The position numbers were made by a program, and so were the translations under genes. A stretch of DNA of 45,982 nucleotides from Planctomycetaceae bacterium (GTDB lineage: Bacteria; Planctomycetota; Planctomycetia; Pirellulales; Pirellulaceae), in contig SKZY01000148.1 in assembly GCA_007127095.1 (NCBI GenBank), positions 1 to 45,982 of the forward strand, read 5' to 3'. Each line of letters starts with the position of its first letter. Position 1 is the stretch's first letter. A model generated the notes under the pieces. The model had not been told where the DNA came from. It made no database searches and saw only the letters and a list, made by a program, of their open reading frames with translations. Shown here in pieces: positions 16,346-25,116 of this stretch.

Positions 16346-17449
16346 TTGCAAGTTGCCAAAGTTGGTGCGCCGGATATCGGCGGTAGTCGCGGGGCGACCG
16401 TGACGGTTGCTCGCGGTCTTGAACCACATCGCGTCGAGTGCGAGCGTGATTCGAATCGGCGGTGGTTCGTTTGGCTGCTGGGGACCGCGCTGGTGGTCGG
16501 CAGCGGTTGTTTTTTCTTGATTCAGGCGATCGGGTTTCAGCGGGGCACGTCGAGGAGCGGGGCTGGCGGCACGCAGGCCGTGATCCCTCCCCAGTACGAT
16601 GCCGACCGAGCCTTTGCGTACCTGGTCGCGATTTGCGATCTCGGGCCGCGGCCCAGCGGCAGCGAGGCAATGACCGCACAGCAAGAACTGCTGACCGACT
16701 TTTTCACGCAGCGTGGCGGTGATGTCTCGATGCAGTGGTTTCCGGTGCGGCATCCCGAGACGGGAGACGCTGTGAAGTGCGGAAACTTGATCGCGAGCTG
16801 GCATCCGCGGCGGCCGAAGCGGTTTCTGCTCTGCGCCCACTACGACACACGTCCGTTTCCCGACCGCGATCCGGTGAACCCGAAGGGCCGCTTCGTGGGG
16901 GCCAACGACGGCGGCAGTGGGGTGGCGGCGCTGATGGAGTTGTCGAATCACATCGACGAGTTGCCCGCAGACGTCGGGATCGACATCGTGCTGTTCGACG
17001 GCGAGGAATTGGTCTTTCGCGAAGGGCGTGACGACTATTTCCTCGGCTCGACCCACTTCGCCGAGCAGTATGTCGCTAACCCTCCGCGGGTGGGTTACCA
17101 AGCCGGTGTCCTGTTGGACATGGTCGGTGACAAGGAGCTAGCGATTTATTACGAACGGAACAGTTGGCGGTACGCCCGCGAGGTCACCAGAGAGATTTTT
17201 GCAACCGCGAAGTCGCTCGGTGTCGACGCGTTCATCCCACGTGTCCGGCACGAAGTCCGTGACGATCACCTGCCGCTGAACCTGATCGCCCGGATCCCGA
17301 CTGTCGACCTGATCGACTTCGATTACCCGCGGCCGGGAATCGGGGCTCCGCGATATTGGCACACGATGCAGGACGTACCGGAGAATTGCAGCGGGGAATC
17401 GTTGGTCACGGTCGTGTACGTGGTGCACCAATGGTTGCTGCGACAATAG
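16346..17449 (+). CDS. Membrane-anchored M28-family protein, glutaminyl-peptide cyclotransferase-like
   Basis: Probably an envelope enzyme of the glutaminyl cyclase type, which converts N-terminal Gln into pyroglutamate; an aminopeptidase role remains possible. An N-terminal cytoplasmic stretch is followed by one membrane span (about 41-63), so the catalytic domain should face the periplasm. The QC pattern is complete. Zinc ligands are Asp188 (GANDGG), Glu221 (DGEE, with catalytic Glu220) and His339 (WHT, with the preceding Trp338). Asp259 (LLDMVG) and DDHLPL at 306-311 are also present. Start codon TTG at 16346, backed by AGGAGAGG upstream. The kinase gene begins 8 nt after its stop, so they are likely cotranscribed. 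Confidence 0.8.
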   Translation: MQVAKVGAPDIGGSRGATVTVARGLEPHRVECERDSNRRWFVWLLGTALVVGSGCFFLIQAIGFQRGTSRSGAGGTQAVIPPQYDADRAFAYLVAICDLGPRPSGSEAMTAQQELLTDFFTQRGGDVSMQWFPVRHPETGDAVKCGNLIASWHPRRPKRFLLCAHYDTRPFPDRDPVNPKGRFVGANDGGSGVAALMELSNHIDELPADVGIDIVLFDGEELVFREGRDDYFLGSTHFAEQYVANPPRVGYQAGVLLDMVGDKELAIYYERNSWRYAREVTREIFATAKSLGVDAFIPRVRHEVRDDHLPLNLIARIPTVDLIDFDYPRPGIGAPRYWHTMQDVPENCSGESLVTVVYVVHQWLLRQ

Positions 17450-17457
17450 GTGATCAG

Positions 17458-19155
17458 ATGACGGCCGATGCCGGAGCCCACGTCGCACCCGAGCGGATCG
17501 GGCATTACCGGGTCATCGACACGATCGGCCGTGGCGGGATGGGATATGTCTATCGCGCCGAGGATATGCGTCTGAAACGCCAGGTCGCGCTGAAGGTGAT
17601 GAACCACCGTTATTCGGCGGCACCGAACAGTCGCCAGCGATTCTTGGAGGAAGCCAGGGCGATGGCGGCGATCGTGCATGACAATGTCGTGACGATCTAC
17701 GAAGTCGGTGAAAAGTCGGGCATTCTGTTCATGGCGATGGAATTGCTGCACGGTTCGACGTTGGAGCCGTTGATCCGCGGGGCGGCTCGTCCCGGATGGG
17801 AGCGAGTGCTCGAGATCGGTTCACAGTTGTTTGCCGGACTCGAGGCGGCCCACCAGCGCGGGATCGTTCACCGTGACGTGAAACCCGGCAATGTTTGGGT
17901 TGAGCAACCATCGGGGAGAGTCAAGGTATTGGACTTCGGGCTGGCGTTGGCGGCTAGTCCGGTCGACGCGATGAGTGACCATGGCACGGTGATCGGCACG
18001 CCCGGTTATTTGTCGCCCGAGCAGGGGCGTTGCGAGTCGCTGGATGATCGCAGCGATCTGTTCAGCGCCGGGGTGGTGTTGTACGAACTGGTCTGCGGCC
18101 GATCGCCGTTTCCGGCCGCATCGCTTCCCGAGCAGTTGGTTCGGATTCTCAGTACGCCGCCCGACCCGATCGATCCGCAATGCCCTGCCCCGCTGGCGGA
18201 ATTGATCCTGCGGCTGTTGGCCAAGGAGCCGCGAGACCGCTTCGTCTCGGCGGCGGCTTGCCGACAGGCGTTCGTCGATTCAGAAAGGCGAATTCGTCAA
18301 GACGTCGATGAGGCGATGCGGATTGTCACCAAGCCGACGCCGCCCGCCAAGCCGCTTCCCAAACCGGTGGCGAAGGTCGCTGTGGCCCGGCCAGGTGTCC
18401 AAACGCCTCGCCAGCAGCCTGCGCCGTCTCAGCCCCCCGTCGGTAAAGCGGTCGCCGAGCCGGTTCGGCGATCTGGGCCGGAACGCCGCCCGGGTGCCGC
18501 CGGTGCTTGGGTTCGAGACAAGCGGGTCTGGTTGCCGCTGTCTTCGTTCGCGTTGCTCGTCGTTGCCGGGCTGATTTGGAGCGGTAATTCGTCCGAATCG
18601 CGACCGAAAGTGGCCGGGCCGGCTAGGGAGCAATCGGTATCCCCGACGCCGCTGCGGAGTGGCGACGAGGATCGCGATCAAGCCACCACGGCTGGAAACA
18701 CCGGCCCACTCGATTCGCTCCGATTTGCCGGTATCGACCATGTTCCGGCGGTTTTGGAAGCCGGATTTCACGCAAATTGTCGTATTCAGCTGGCCAATCA
18801 TGCAGAAGTGAGCGAAAATGATCCACGTAGGGCCTTTCAGGGAACCAAGACAGTTGCCCAAATCGCCATTTTTGTAGTTCCTGGTGATGGGGTGAACGAT
18901 TCTCAGCGGATCGTTCCGGCATTCCCGAAAAAGCTTTCCACGTCGGTTTTGCCGGAACCCGGCGGTACAAGGGAGGTCCTGATCGACTTCGCGACGACGG
19001 AAATTCCGCCTGGCAAGCATGAATTGGTATTCGAGTTGCAGTCACCCAAAGGGGTGGCGATCGACCGGATCACGGCCGCATTGCAGATCGCGGAAGACGA
19101 AGGGGCGGCGTCAGGACGCTCTGGCGAGGTCGAGGACGCGACGCCTGACCAGTGA
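17458..19155 (+). CDS. Transmembrane serine/threonine protein kinase (PknB-like)
   Basis: Hanks-type kinase. Residues about 15-280 form the kinase domain, with the glycine loop IGRGGMGYVYRA, Lys in VALKVM, the catalytic loop HRDVKPGN, DFGLA, and GTPGYLSPEQ as the activation/P+1 region. A Pro/Ala/Lys-rich juxtamembrane stretch (about 300-370) leads to one membrane span (about 373-393, LPLSSFALLVVAGLIW). A ~170-residue outer domain without PASTA repeats follows; I do not recognise it. The ATG at 17458 is chosen because it lies just after the previous stop and has AGGTGA about 5 nt upstream; longer versions would overlap the M28 gene. 565 aa. The small sigma-like gene follows 24 nt later, so this looks like a signalling unit. 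Confidence 0.9.
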   Translation: MTADAGAHVAPERIGHYRVIDTIGRGGMGYVYRAEDMRLKRQVALKVMNHRYSAAPNSRQRFLEEARAMAAIVHDNVVTIYEVGEKSGILFMAMELLHGSTLEPLIRGAARPGWERVLEIGSQLFAGLEAAHQRGIVHRDVKPGNVWVEQPSGRVKVLDFGLALAASPVDAMSDHGTVIGTPGYLSPEQGRCESLDDRSDLFSAGVVLYELVCGRSPFPAASLPEQLVRILSTPPDPIDPQCPAPLAELILRLLAKEPRDRFVSAAACRQAFVDSERRIRQDVDEAMRIVTKPTPPAKPLPKPVAKVAVARPGVQTPRQQPAPSQPPVGKAVAEPVRRSGPERRPGAAGAWVRDKRVWLPLSSFALLVVAGLIWSGNSSESRPKVAGPAREQSVSPTPLRSGDEDRDQATTAGNTGPLDSLRFAGIDHVPAVLEAGFHANCRIQLANHAEVSENDPRRAFQGTKTVAQIAIFVVPGDGVNDSQRIVPAFPKKLSTSVLPEPGGTREVLIDFATTEIPPGKHELVFELQSPKGVAIDRITAALQIAEDEGAASGRSGEVEDATPDQ

Positions 19156-19179
19156 CTCATTTGGGCCGACCGATTTCCG

Positions 19180-19935
19180 ATGACTTCTGATCCGCCGCTA
19201 TCACCCAACGGCAGAGACCGCGCGGGCATCAATCTGTTCGGCAAGGACGTTGGCACACCGATGGCCAGTACGGCGGCGCTGGAGTCGTATCCTTCGTGGA
19301 CCCGTTCGCGAAGTGCCGCAGCATTGGTGCTCCGCTATCTCGATCCGATGCGGGGCCAATTGATCGAGTGGCTTGGCGATGAAAAGCTTGCCAACGACAG
19401 TTTGACGCTGTTGATCGGTCATCTCGTGACCGAGGGCTTCGGTACTTCTTGTCGTGGGTTAGCACGCGATTTTCTCATTCGCGGCCTCCGCTCGGCGGCC
19501 AAAGCCAAAATCGGCCTGCTGCCGGAATCGGTACGTCCGGAGATCGACTTTTCGGGTTGGTTGCCAGATACGCCAAGCTGGCTGACCCGTTGGCGAGGTG
19601 AAATCCTTAATCGCGCTTGGCGAGATCTCGAACGGCAGCAGCACCGGGTCCCGACTCGACCGCTGTTCACGCTGTTGCGGCAGGCGATTGAAAATCCCGG
19701 CGAGACGCCCGAAATGTTGGCGATTCGGATCAATACCGAGGGCGAGTCTCAGCAGGTGCGAGTCACCCCGGAAACGATTCGGGAGTGGTTGATCCCGGCC
19801 CACCGCCGCTTCGCGGAGCTTATCTGGCACGAAGTCGCTGAGACTCTCGAGCGGAACGACCCGCAAAGTGTCAACGAGGAATTACGAACGCTGGGGCTAC
19901 GGCAGACGGTTATCAAGCTGAAAACGGCGAGTTAA
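19180..19935 (+). CDS. Kinase-linked conserved protein, possibly a divergent sigma-70-like factor
   Basis: Cytoplasmic, 251 aa, no signal peptide or membrane span. Residues 38-75 (SWTRSRSAAALVLRYLDP, then LIEWLGDEKLANDSLTLLIGHLV) look like the helical region 2 of an extracytoplasmic-function sigma factor. The stretch RDFLIRGLRSAAKAK and the second half (WRDLERQQHR, then RPLFTLLRQAIENP) follow a pattern I associate with planctomycete proteins encoded beside Ser/Thr kinases. No clear region 4 helix-turn-helix is visible, so promoter binding is not shown. It starts with ATG 24 nt after the kinase gene. If the sigma link is wrong, it could be an unrelated kinase substrate or adaptor. Confidence 0.5.
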   Translation: MTSDPPLSPNGRDRAGINLFGKDVGTPMASTAALESYPSWTRSRSAAALVLRYLDPMRGQLIEWLGDEKLANDSLTLLIGHLVTEGFGTSCRGLARDFLIRGLRSAAKAKIGLLPESVRPEIDFSGWLPDTPSWLTRWRGEILNRAWRDLERQQHRVPTRPLFTLLRQAIENPGETPEMLAIRINTEGESQQVRVTPETIREWLIPAHRRFAELIWHEVAETLERNDPQSVNEELRTLGLRQTVIKLKTAS

Positions 19936-22499
19936 TCGATCGCATCCTTCGGTCGCTCGGCGGCGGATTGGCCATCGTGCGACAGGTCGCTGCCGCCCTG
20001 AAGAAACAGAGGGTGCTGCGAATCGGTCGTCGGTCGGTCGATCGTCCATTGACGAAGCAAGGCCCCGGCTACGGCGATACCGGACAGAAATGCCCCTTCG
20101 ATCCGGGGGCCGCCGCACCAATCGCCACAAGCCCCGAGACCATTGGCAGCGTCCCAGAGGCAATCTTCGGGAAGTGGGTTGTCGGGGATCGCGTACCGCC
20201 AACGATGAGCGATCGCCGTTTCAATCCGCGTCGCCGCCGGAACTCCGGTCTGCTCTCGCCAGGCGGCGACCAAGCGGTCGCACACCGAGGCCGCTTCGGC
20301 CTCAAGATGTTCCGCCGACCAGGCCGCTGAGGCGTGTAGGACCCAGGTCTCGCCATCTCCCGAGCGGCCCGGTTTGGAATTGTTGCGACAGATCCAGGAC
20401 AAGGGGCTGTCATCGACGAACGCGCCGTCAAAGTCGATACCGCTGGCGCCGGCGAGTTGCAGCATCACGGCCCAACAGGGATTCATCTTGACGGCCGAGA
20501 TTCGCTCGGCCAAGTGAGAATGGTCGTGAAGCAAGACGGCAGTTTGAGCTGGCGGGCAATTGATGATCACTCGATCGAACCGCCCCAACGAACCGCCGGT
20601 ATCGTCCGACAATTCCCAACGATCCTGACGCCGCCGCAGCGCCTGGACGTGTGTGCTGAGCCGACAATCGAGGTCCTCGGCAAGATGCTTGGCGACCGCA
20701 TTCATCCCCGGGCAGCCAACATACCTGGCCGTATCTGACTTTTCGGCGATCGGTTTGGCGTTGCGCAGCTGTACGACTCGACCGCTCCACGAATCGACCA
20801 GACCGGAATCGACCCACGAGCGGACATAGCGAGCGAAGCGACAATCGCGGGCGGTGAAATACTGCGCACCGTGATCGAATCTCAATCCCGTCTTCGTCCT
20901 GCGGGTCGACATCCGACCTCCGACGCCGCGTGATTTATCGAACAGCCTGACATCGAGTCCGTGGTCGGCCAGCGTCCGCGCGGCGACCAGACCTGCCAAC
21001 CCGGCGCCGACGATCGCCACCGAGGGCGGACGTGCGGCGATCGGTCGGGTGACGACCGAGCGATACTTTGCCAGGTCGATTCTGCGCATGTGAGATTCTA
21101 TCGGGCGGGGGCGGACCGTACCCAAGACCGACCGTTCGGGTTCGAACCGGCGGTCGAATTGGCCAAAACACCAGAGCAGCCCGCCGTAGCTGCTCGGATC
21201 GCGACCGTCGAGAGCGTAGCGATGATTCAGGTCGATCGCCAAATGCAGCGCTTGAGCCGGTGACGTAGCCCAGCCGATCAATGCCTTGCCCCAGGTCATC
21301 CTGACGTTGTTGTGCAATTCGCCGTGTCGCAACAGGCTTTGCTGACAGAGATCCCACAGTGGCTGGCCGGTCACGCCACGCGATAAAGTCTCCCAAGGAA
21401 AAATCGATTCACGACGGTCGGAGGCGTGAGCGGCCAAGGTTTGTCGCGCCCAATCCGGGATCGCGTCGAGCGAATCGATCTGTTCGCCGACGTGGTGACA
21501 AAAGTGGAAAGCGAGTTCACGCCAGATCAAAAGCTCGTCGAGGAATTTTTCCGCCCCTGCTCCGGCAGCTTCGCGAGCGATTCGAAACGGGCTGACCATT
21601 CCGAAATGGAGATAACCGCTCATCCGGCTGACCCCGCCGTGATCGGCGGCATCATTACGACATCGCGAGTACTTTTTTAATCGCTCGTCTCGGAACGCAG
21701 TCCACCGCGCATAGCCGCTGCGAGATCCACCCGGTGTATCGGAGACCGCGGCGATCGAATGATCGATCTGGCAGCTGCCGATCAGTGCAGCGAGGTCGGC
21801 ATCTTGCAGATCGAGCGGTTCGAACGGCAGGCTACCGCAAAACGGTTGACAGTCGACCGGCTGGACCGGGTACGGGCGATTCAGTCGTGCGGAGTAGAGA
21901 TCGGCCGTAGCCTTGCGGTACTCGAAGGCCCGCGTATAGGCGCGATCGATCAGCGGCAGTGGAACGACGCAGGAGGAATCGACACAGAGGATCGGTGCGG
22001 TACACATCGTCGCCAACCGGCCGAGCCAACCGACGATTGGTCCGACCGGCATCTCATCGCTGACCAACACCGCGGCTCGGCGGGCCAGGTCTCTCAGGTG
22101 TGCCCCGCGATGGCCCTCGCGCTGGAGGTGAAACCGATAAGCAACGCCGAGGTCGTTCAATTCCCGTTGAACATCGCGGGCTCCCTGCAGAATAAACGCG
22201 TGATGGCGATCGGAGGCGTAGGGATACTGCTCGCATAAAGCGTGATAGACCAACAGCGGCAGCCCGAGATCATTGGCGAAACGGATCGCCACGTCGAGTG
22301 ACGGGTTCTCATGTCCGCGGACGGCGTGATGCATCCAGTAGAGAACAAAATCGCCCGTGAACCGGTCGGCGGGTTCCGGCTTCGTCGTTCCCCGCGGCGG
22401 TTTCACCGCGCCGGTTGATGCGGCAGTCGGTGAAGGCAGAGGACCGCGATACCAGCGGACGCGTTCGGCCAGATGAGGGGGCAATGACGCGATTTCCAA
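19932..22499 (-). CDS. Fusion of class II CPD photolyase with a renalase-like FAD oxidoreductase
   Basis: One 855-aa frame with two domains. Residues about 45-480 are a class II-type photolyase, which repairs cyclobutane pyrimidine dimers with light. Seen are the start FVLYWMHHAVRGHENPSLDVA, SGYLHFG near 294-300, and LDGRDPSSYGGLLW near 430-443. Trp382, Trp403 and Trp410 have the 21- and 7-residue spacing of the electron-transfer triad described for class II enzymes. Residues about 492-840 are a renalase/amine-oxidase-like flavoprotein: dinucleotide site VAIVGAGLAGLVAA, GVGGRMSTRR, FDHGAQYFTAR, and a C-terminal GDWCGGPRIEGAFLSG. The start is TTG at 22499 with GGAGG 8 nt upstream. The 3' end overlaps the convergent sigma-like gene by 4 nt. 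Confidence 0.85.
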   Translation of the reverse strand: MEIASLPPHLAERVRWYRGPLPSPTAASTGAVKPPRGTTKPEPADRFTGDFVLYWMHHAVRGHENPSLDVAIRFANDLGLPLLVYHALCEQYPYASDRHHAFILQGARDVQRELNDLGVAYRFHLQREGHRGAHLRDLARRAAVLVSDEMPVGPIVGWLGRLATMCTAPILCVDSSCVVPLPLIDRAYTRAFEYRKATADLYSARLNRPYPVQPVDCQPFCGSLPFEPLDLQDADLAALIGSCQIDHSIAAVSDTPGGSRSGYARWTAFRDERLKKYSRCRNDAADHGGVSRMSGYLHFGMVSPFRIAREAAGAGAEKFLDELLIWRELAFHFCHHVGEQIDSLDAIPDWARQTLAAHASDRRESIFPWETLSRGVTGQPLWDLCQQSLLRHGELHNNVRMTWGKALIGWATSPAQALHLAIDLNHRYALDGRDPSSYGGLLWCFGQFDRRFEPERSVLGTVRPRPIESHMRRIDLAKYRSVVTRPIAARPPSVAIVGAGLAGLVAARTLADHGLDVRLFDKSRGVGGRMSTRRTKTGLRFDHGAQYFTARDCRFARYVRSWVDSGLVDSWSGRVVQLRNAKPIAEKSDTARYVGCPGMNAVAKHLAEDLDCRLSTHVQALRRRQDRWELSDDTGGSLGRFDRVIINCPPAQTAVLLHDHSHLAERISAVKMNPCWAVMLQLAGASGIDFDGAFVDDSPLSWICRNNSKPGRSGDGETWVLHASAAWSAEHLEAEAASVCDRLVAAWREQTGVPAATRIETAIAHRWRYAIPDNPLPEDCLWDAANGLGACGDWCGGPRIEGAFLSGIAVAGALLRQWTIDRPTTDSQHPLFLQGGSDLSHDGQSAAERPKDAID

Positions 22500-22607
22500 G
22501 ACGATTGCCTCCGGTGACTGGTAGCGGTTGAGGTAGGAACGACGGGCGGCGAACTGAAAGCATCATAGGACAGCGGCCAGCCGGTCGCTTTCAAGCCTCG
22601 GTCCTGT

Positions 22608-23960
22608 TCAGGCGTCGACCGGTTGCGGGCTGACAACCGCCGGCTGGACCGGCTTGGTGGCGTCCATCCCGAGCATCATCAGCGAGGCGACAAAAAAGGC
22701 TGAGCCACAGACGATGAACACCAAGTCTTGACCACGTCCGCTCGCCTCGCCCCACTTCATCAGGTAGGGGACCAACATGGCGCTGAACGCGGCACCAAAA
22801 TTTCCCCACATGTTGGCCCAACCAAAAACGGCCGCGGTGTTACGACCGCCGACGTCTTGCATGAAGGCCCAAGTTGAGGGATTGGCGATATCGGTCATCA
22901 ACGAGACGACGGCACAGCAGGTGACGATCAGCCAGACCGACTCGAGTGTCAGACAGGTCATGTAGGCGAAACCGGCGATCGCCAAGGCAATCGACGGGAC
23001 CAACACCCGGCCCCAGCGGAGACCGATCGCCGACACGGCGCGATCGCCGAGCACGCCGCCGAGCAGCTGTCCCGGCATTCCCGATGCCAGGACCAGAGTC
23101 ACCATCGTCGCGCCGGTGACCGCGGCGACGCCTTGTGAGTCCGCCAGGTAGCTCGGCAGCCAGGTGATCAGGAAGGCCCAGCCGATGTTGATCGAGAACT
23201 GCGACAGCGAATTGAGCCACAGCGACCGATTGAGTGCGCAGGCGAGAAGCATGCCGAAGAATTCGCCTGCTGTCGGCCGCACCGTATCGGGCTGTGGACC
23301 GATCGATTGCAGCTCGCCGTCGTTGACAGCGGGATGCGAATCGGGGCGGTCGCGAACGATCCAGGCGTACAATCCGGCGACCACCAGGCCGGCGATGAAG
23401 TAGCCGATCAACACGCTCCGCCAATCTCCCAACGCCACGATCAAAAGCGCGGTCAGATAGGGGGCGAGGGTGCCACCGAGCCGTCCACCGAGACTGATCC
23501 AGCCGCTGGCCAGTCCCCGGCGATGGAGCGGGAACCACTGCCGCACCACGCCACTGGAGGTCGGGTAGGCACCGGCTTGGGCGACGCCGCAGGCCAAGCG
23601 GGCCAACAGCAATGCCGAGACGGTCGAGGCCCAACCGGTGATCCCCGTCATCAGCGACCAGAGCACGATGTAGCTGGTCAGCATCCGTCGGGCACCGAAC
23701 CGGTCGCTGGCCCAACCGGCGGGGACCTGGAATAGCGCGTAGGTGAAGAAAAAAGCGCCAAGGACCTCACCGATCCGTTCCTTCGACACGTCGAAGTCGG
23801 CCCGAAAGGAGTCGTCCTTGACGATCTCGCCGAGACACACCCGGTCGAGATAGAGCATGAATGCCATCGCGACGCTGACGCCGATCACGCGATAGCGCAC
23901 CGTAGTGGGCGGTTCGGCGGACGATCGCGACGGTGGGTCCCGCATCGGCGAGACGCTCAT
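22608..23960 (-). CDS. MFS transporter, anion:cation symporter (hexuronate/phthalate-like) type
   Basis: Inner-membrane major facilitator with about 12 spans and a short hydrophilic N-terminus. The first span carries AFMLYLDRVCLG, which fits the ACS family of organic anion importers. The loop 2-3 motif is GWASDRFGARRML. TM4-5 contain ARLACGVAQAGAYPTSSGVVRQWFP and RGLASGWISLGGRLGG. The substrate is probably an organic acid or amino-acid-like anion, but the exact one cannot be read from sequence. Its ATG overlaps the stop of the upstream PLP-enzyme gene by 4 nt (ATGA), so the two are translationally coupled and the transporter likely imports that enzyme's substrate. 450 aa. Confidence 0.85.
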   Translation of the reverse strand: MSVSPMRDPPSRSSAEPPTTVRYRVIGVSVAMAFMLYLDRVCLGEIVKDDSFRADFDVSKERIGEVLGAFFFTYALFQVPAGWASDRFGARRMLTSYIVLWSLMTGITGWASTVSALLLARLACGVAQAGAYPTSSGVVRQWFPLHRRGLASGWISLGGRLGGTLAPYLTALLIVALGDWRSVLIGYFIAGLVVAGLYAWIVRDRPDSHPAVNDGELQSIGPQPDTVRPTAGEFFGMLLACALNRSLWLNSLSQFSINIGWAFLITWLPSYLADSQGVAAVTGATMVTLVLASGMPGQLLGGVLGDRAVSAIGLRWGRVLVPSIALAIAGFAYMTCLTLESVWLIVTCCAVVSLMTDIANPSTWAFMQDVGGRNTAAVFGWANMWGNFGAAFSAMLVPYLMKWGEASGRGQDLVFIVCGSAFFVASLMMLGMDATKPVQPAVVSPQPVDA

Positions 23961-25063
23961 ATCGTGATCCGCCGCGCCCGGGCCACGACCGGCCAGGTTT
24001 CACAGGCGACGCGATCACGGACACAAACGACCTCGCTCTGCAACGCTACCGTCGGGCAGATGTGCCGCGGGATCCCGTAAATGACGGTACCGACCGGATA
24101 ATCACCAGCCCGATCGGTCTTCAGCACCAAGTGTTCTTCGTTCTGCAATACCGGTTCGGCGTCTTCGAGCGTGAACCAGCGGACGCGCGGCTGCGGCATC
24201 TCCGCCGCGACCGCCTTGTGCCCGAGGTCGAGGCAGAGTCGATCGTGGGTCGGGCGACTGATCACGCGGGCCAGCAGCACGGCGGCGTTGAGAAAATCGT
24301 GGTCGGGTGAAACGGTCGGCTGGCCGAAGTCCCACAGGACAGTCGTCCCGGCACCGACTTCGGCTTCGCTCGACGCGGCCCACAGCGGCGACGATGGCGT
24401 CCCGCCGGCGATCAGTTTGGGAACGGTCAGGCCGGCTTGCCGCAAACTCGCCATCAATGTCTCGACCCGCTCACGAACCGCTTCGGCGGCGGCCGACATC
24501 TGTTCGCGATCGGGATCGTGCAGGTGCCCGTCGTAGGCGTGTAACCCGCCGGCGATCAGGCCGGGAGTCGCGGCGAGTATTTGGTAGAGTTCGATCGCAG
24601 CCGGGCCCGGCTCGATACCGGTGCGATCCATGCCGACATTCAGATCGACGAACAGTGTGATCTCGACGCCGGCTGCCAAGGCCTCGGTAGCTAATTCTTT
24701 GAGTGTCGCCGGGTTGTCGACCAAAGCCGAAAAACGGGTCTCGGGGAAGGCCTTGATCAGGCGGGCCAAACGCTTTGCCGCCGGGCCGACGCATTGATAG
24801 CCGATCATCACGTCGCGGCCGCCGGCGGCCGCCGTCATTTCCGCCTCGGCGATCGTCGACGCTTTGAACTTGTCGATCCCGGCTCGTAGCTTCAGCTCCA
24901 CGATCTGCGGCAATTTGTGCGTTTTCACATGAGGCCTGAGCCGCGAAACGTCACCTGCCATCGCGATCATTCGCCGCAAGTTCTCTTCGACCCGGTCGGG
25001 ATAGATCAGCAGTGCCGGTGAGGCGATCTCCTGCACGTTATCGATTTCATACCAAGGTGTCAC
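23957..25063 (-). CDS. Fold-III PLP enzyme, D-threonine aldolase / D-serine dehydratase family
   Basis: Cytoplasmic PLP enzyme of the alanine racemase-like fold. The cofactor lysine is Lys47 in RLRPHVKTHK, the hallmark of this group. Further landmarks are KASTIAEAEM, VDLNVGMDRTGI, GLHAYDGHLHD, and the C-terminal DLGHKAV and RHICPT. The HxC in RHICPT matches the zinc-site pattern of D-serine dehydratase more than the HxD of D-threonine aldolase, so a lyase/dehydratase acting on a 3-hydroxy D-amino acid is my favoured reading. I place the start at GTG 25063 (368 aa) with GGAGA about 11 nt upstream; the open frame up to 25147 would overlap the RidA gene. Confidence 0.82.
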   Translation of the reverse strand: MTPWYEIDNVQEIASPALLIYPDRVEENLRRMIAMAGDVSRLRPHVKTHKLPQIVELKLRAGIDKFKASTIAEAEMTAAAGGRDVMIGYQCVGPAAKRLARLIKAFPETRFSALVDNPATLKELATEALAAGVEITLFVDLNVGMDRTGIEPGPAAIELYQILAATPGLIAGGLHAYDGHLHDPDREQMSAAAEAVRERVETLMASLRQAGLTVPKLIAGGTPSSPLWAASSEAEVGAGTTVLWDFGQPTVSPDHDFLNAAVLLARVISRPTHDRLCLDLGHKAVAAEMPQPRVRWFTLEDAEPVLQNEEHLVLKTDRAGDYPVGTVIYGIPRHICPTVALQSEVVCVRDRVACETWPVVARARRITI

Positions 25064-25116
25064 GGCGATCGTTTCTCCGATTCGATCCAGCGGTTGAAGC
25101 CACGAGTAAGGCGGCG

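Noticed and set aside
16316-17101. A 261-codon minus-strand frame opposite the M28 gene
   Set aside because: The plus-strand gene has a complete active site; the antisense frame is low-complexity and His/Arg/Pro-rich.
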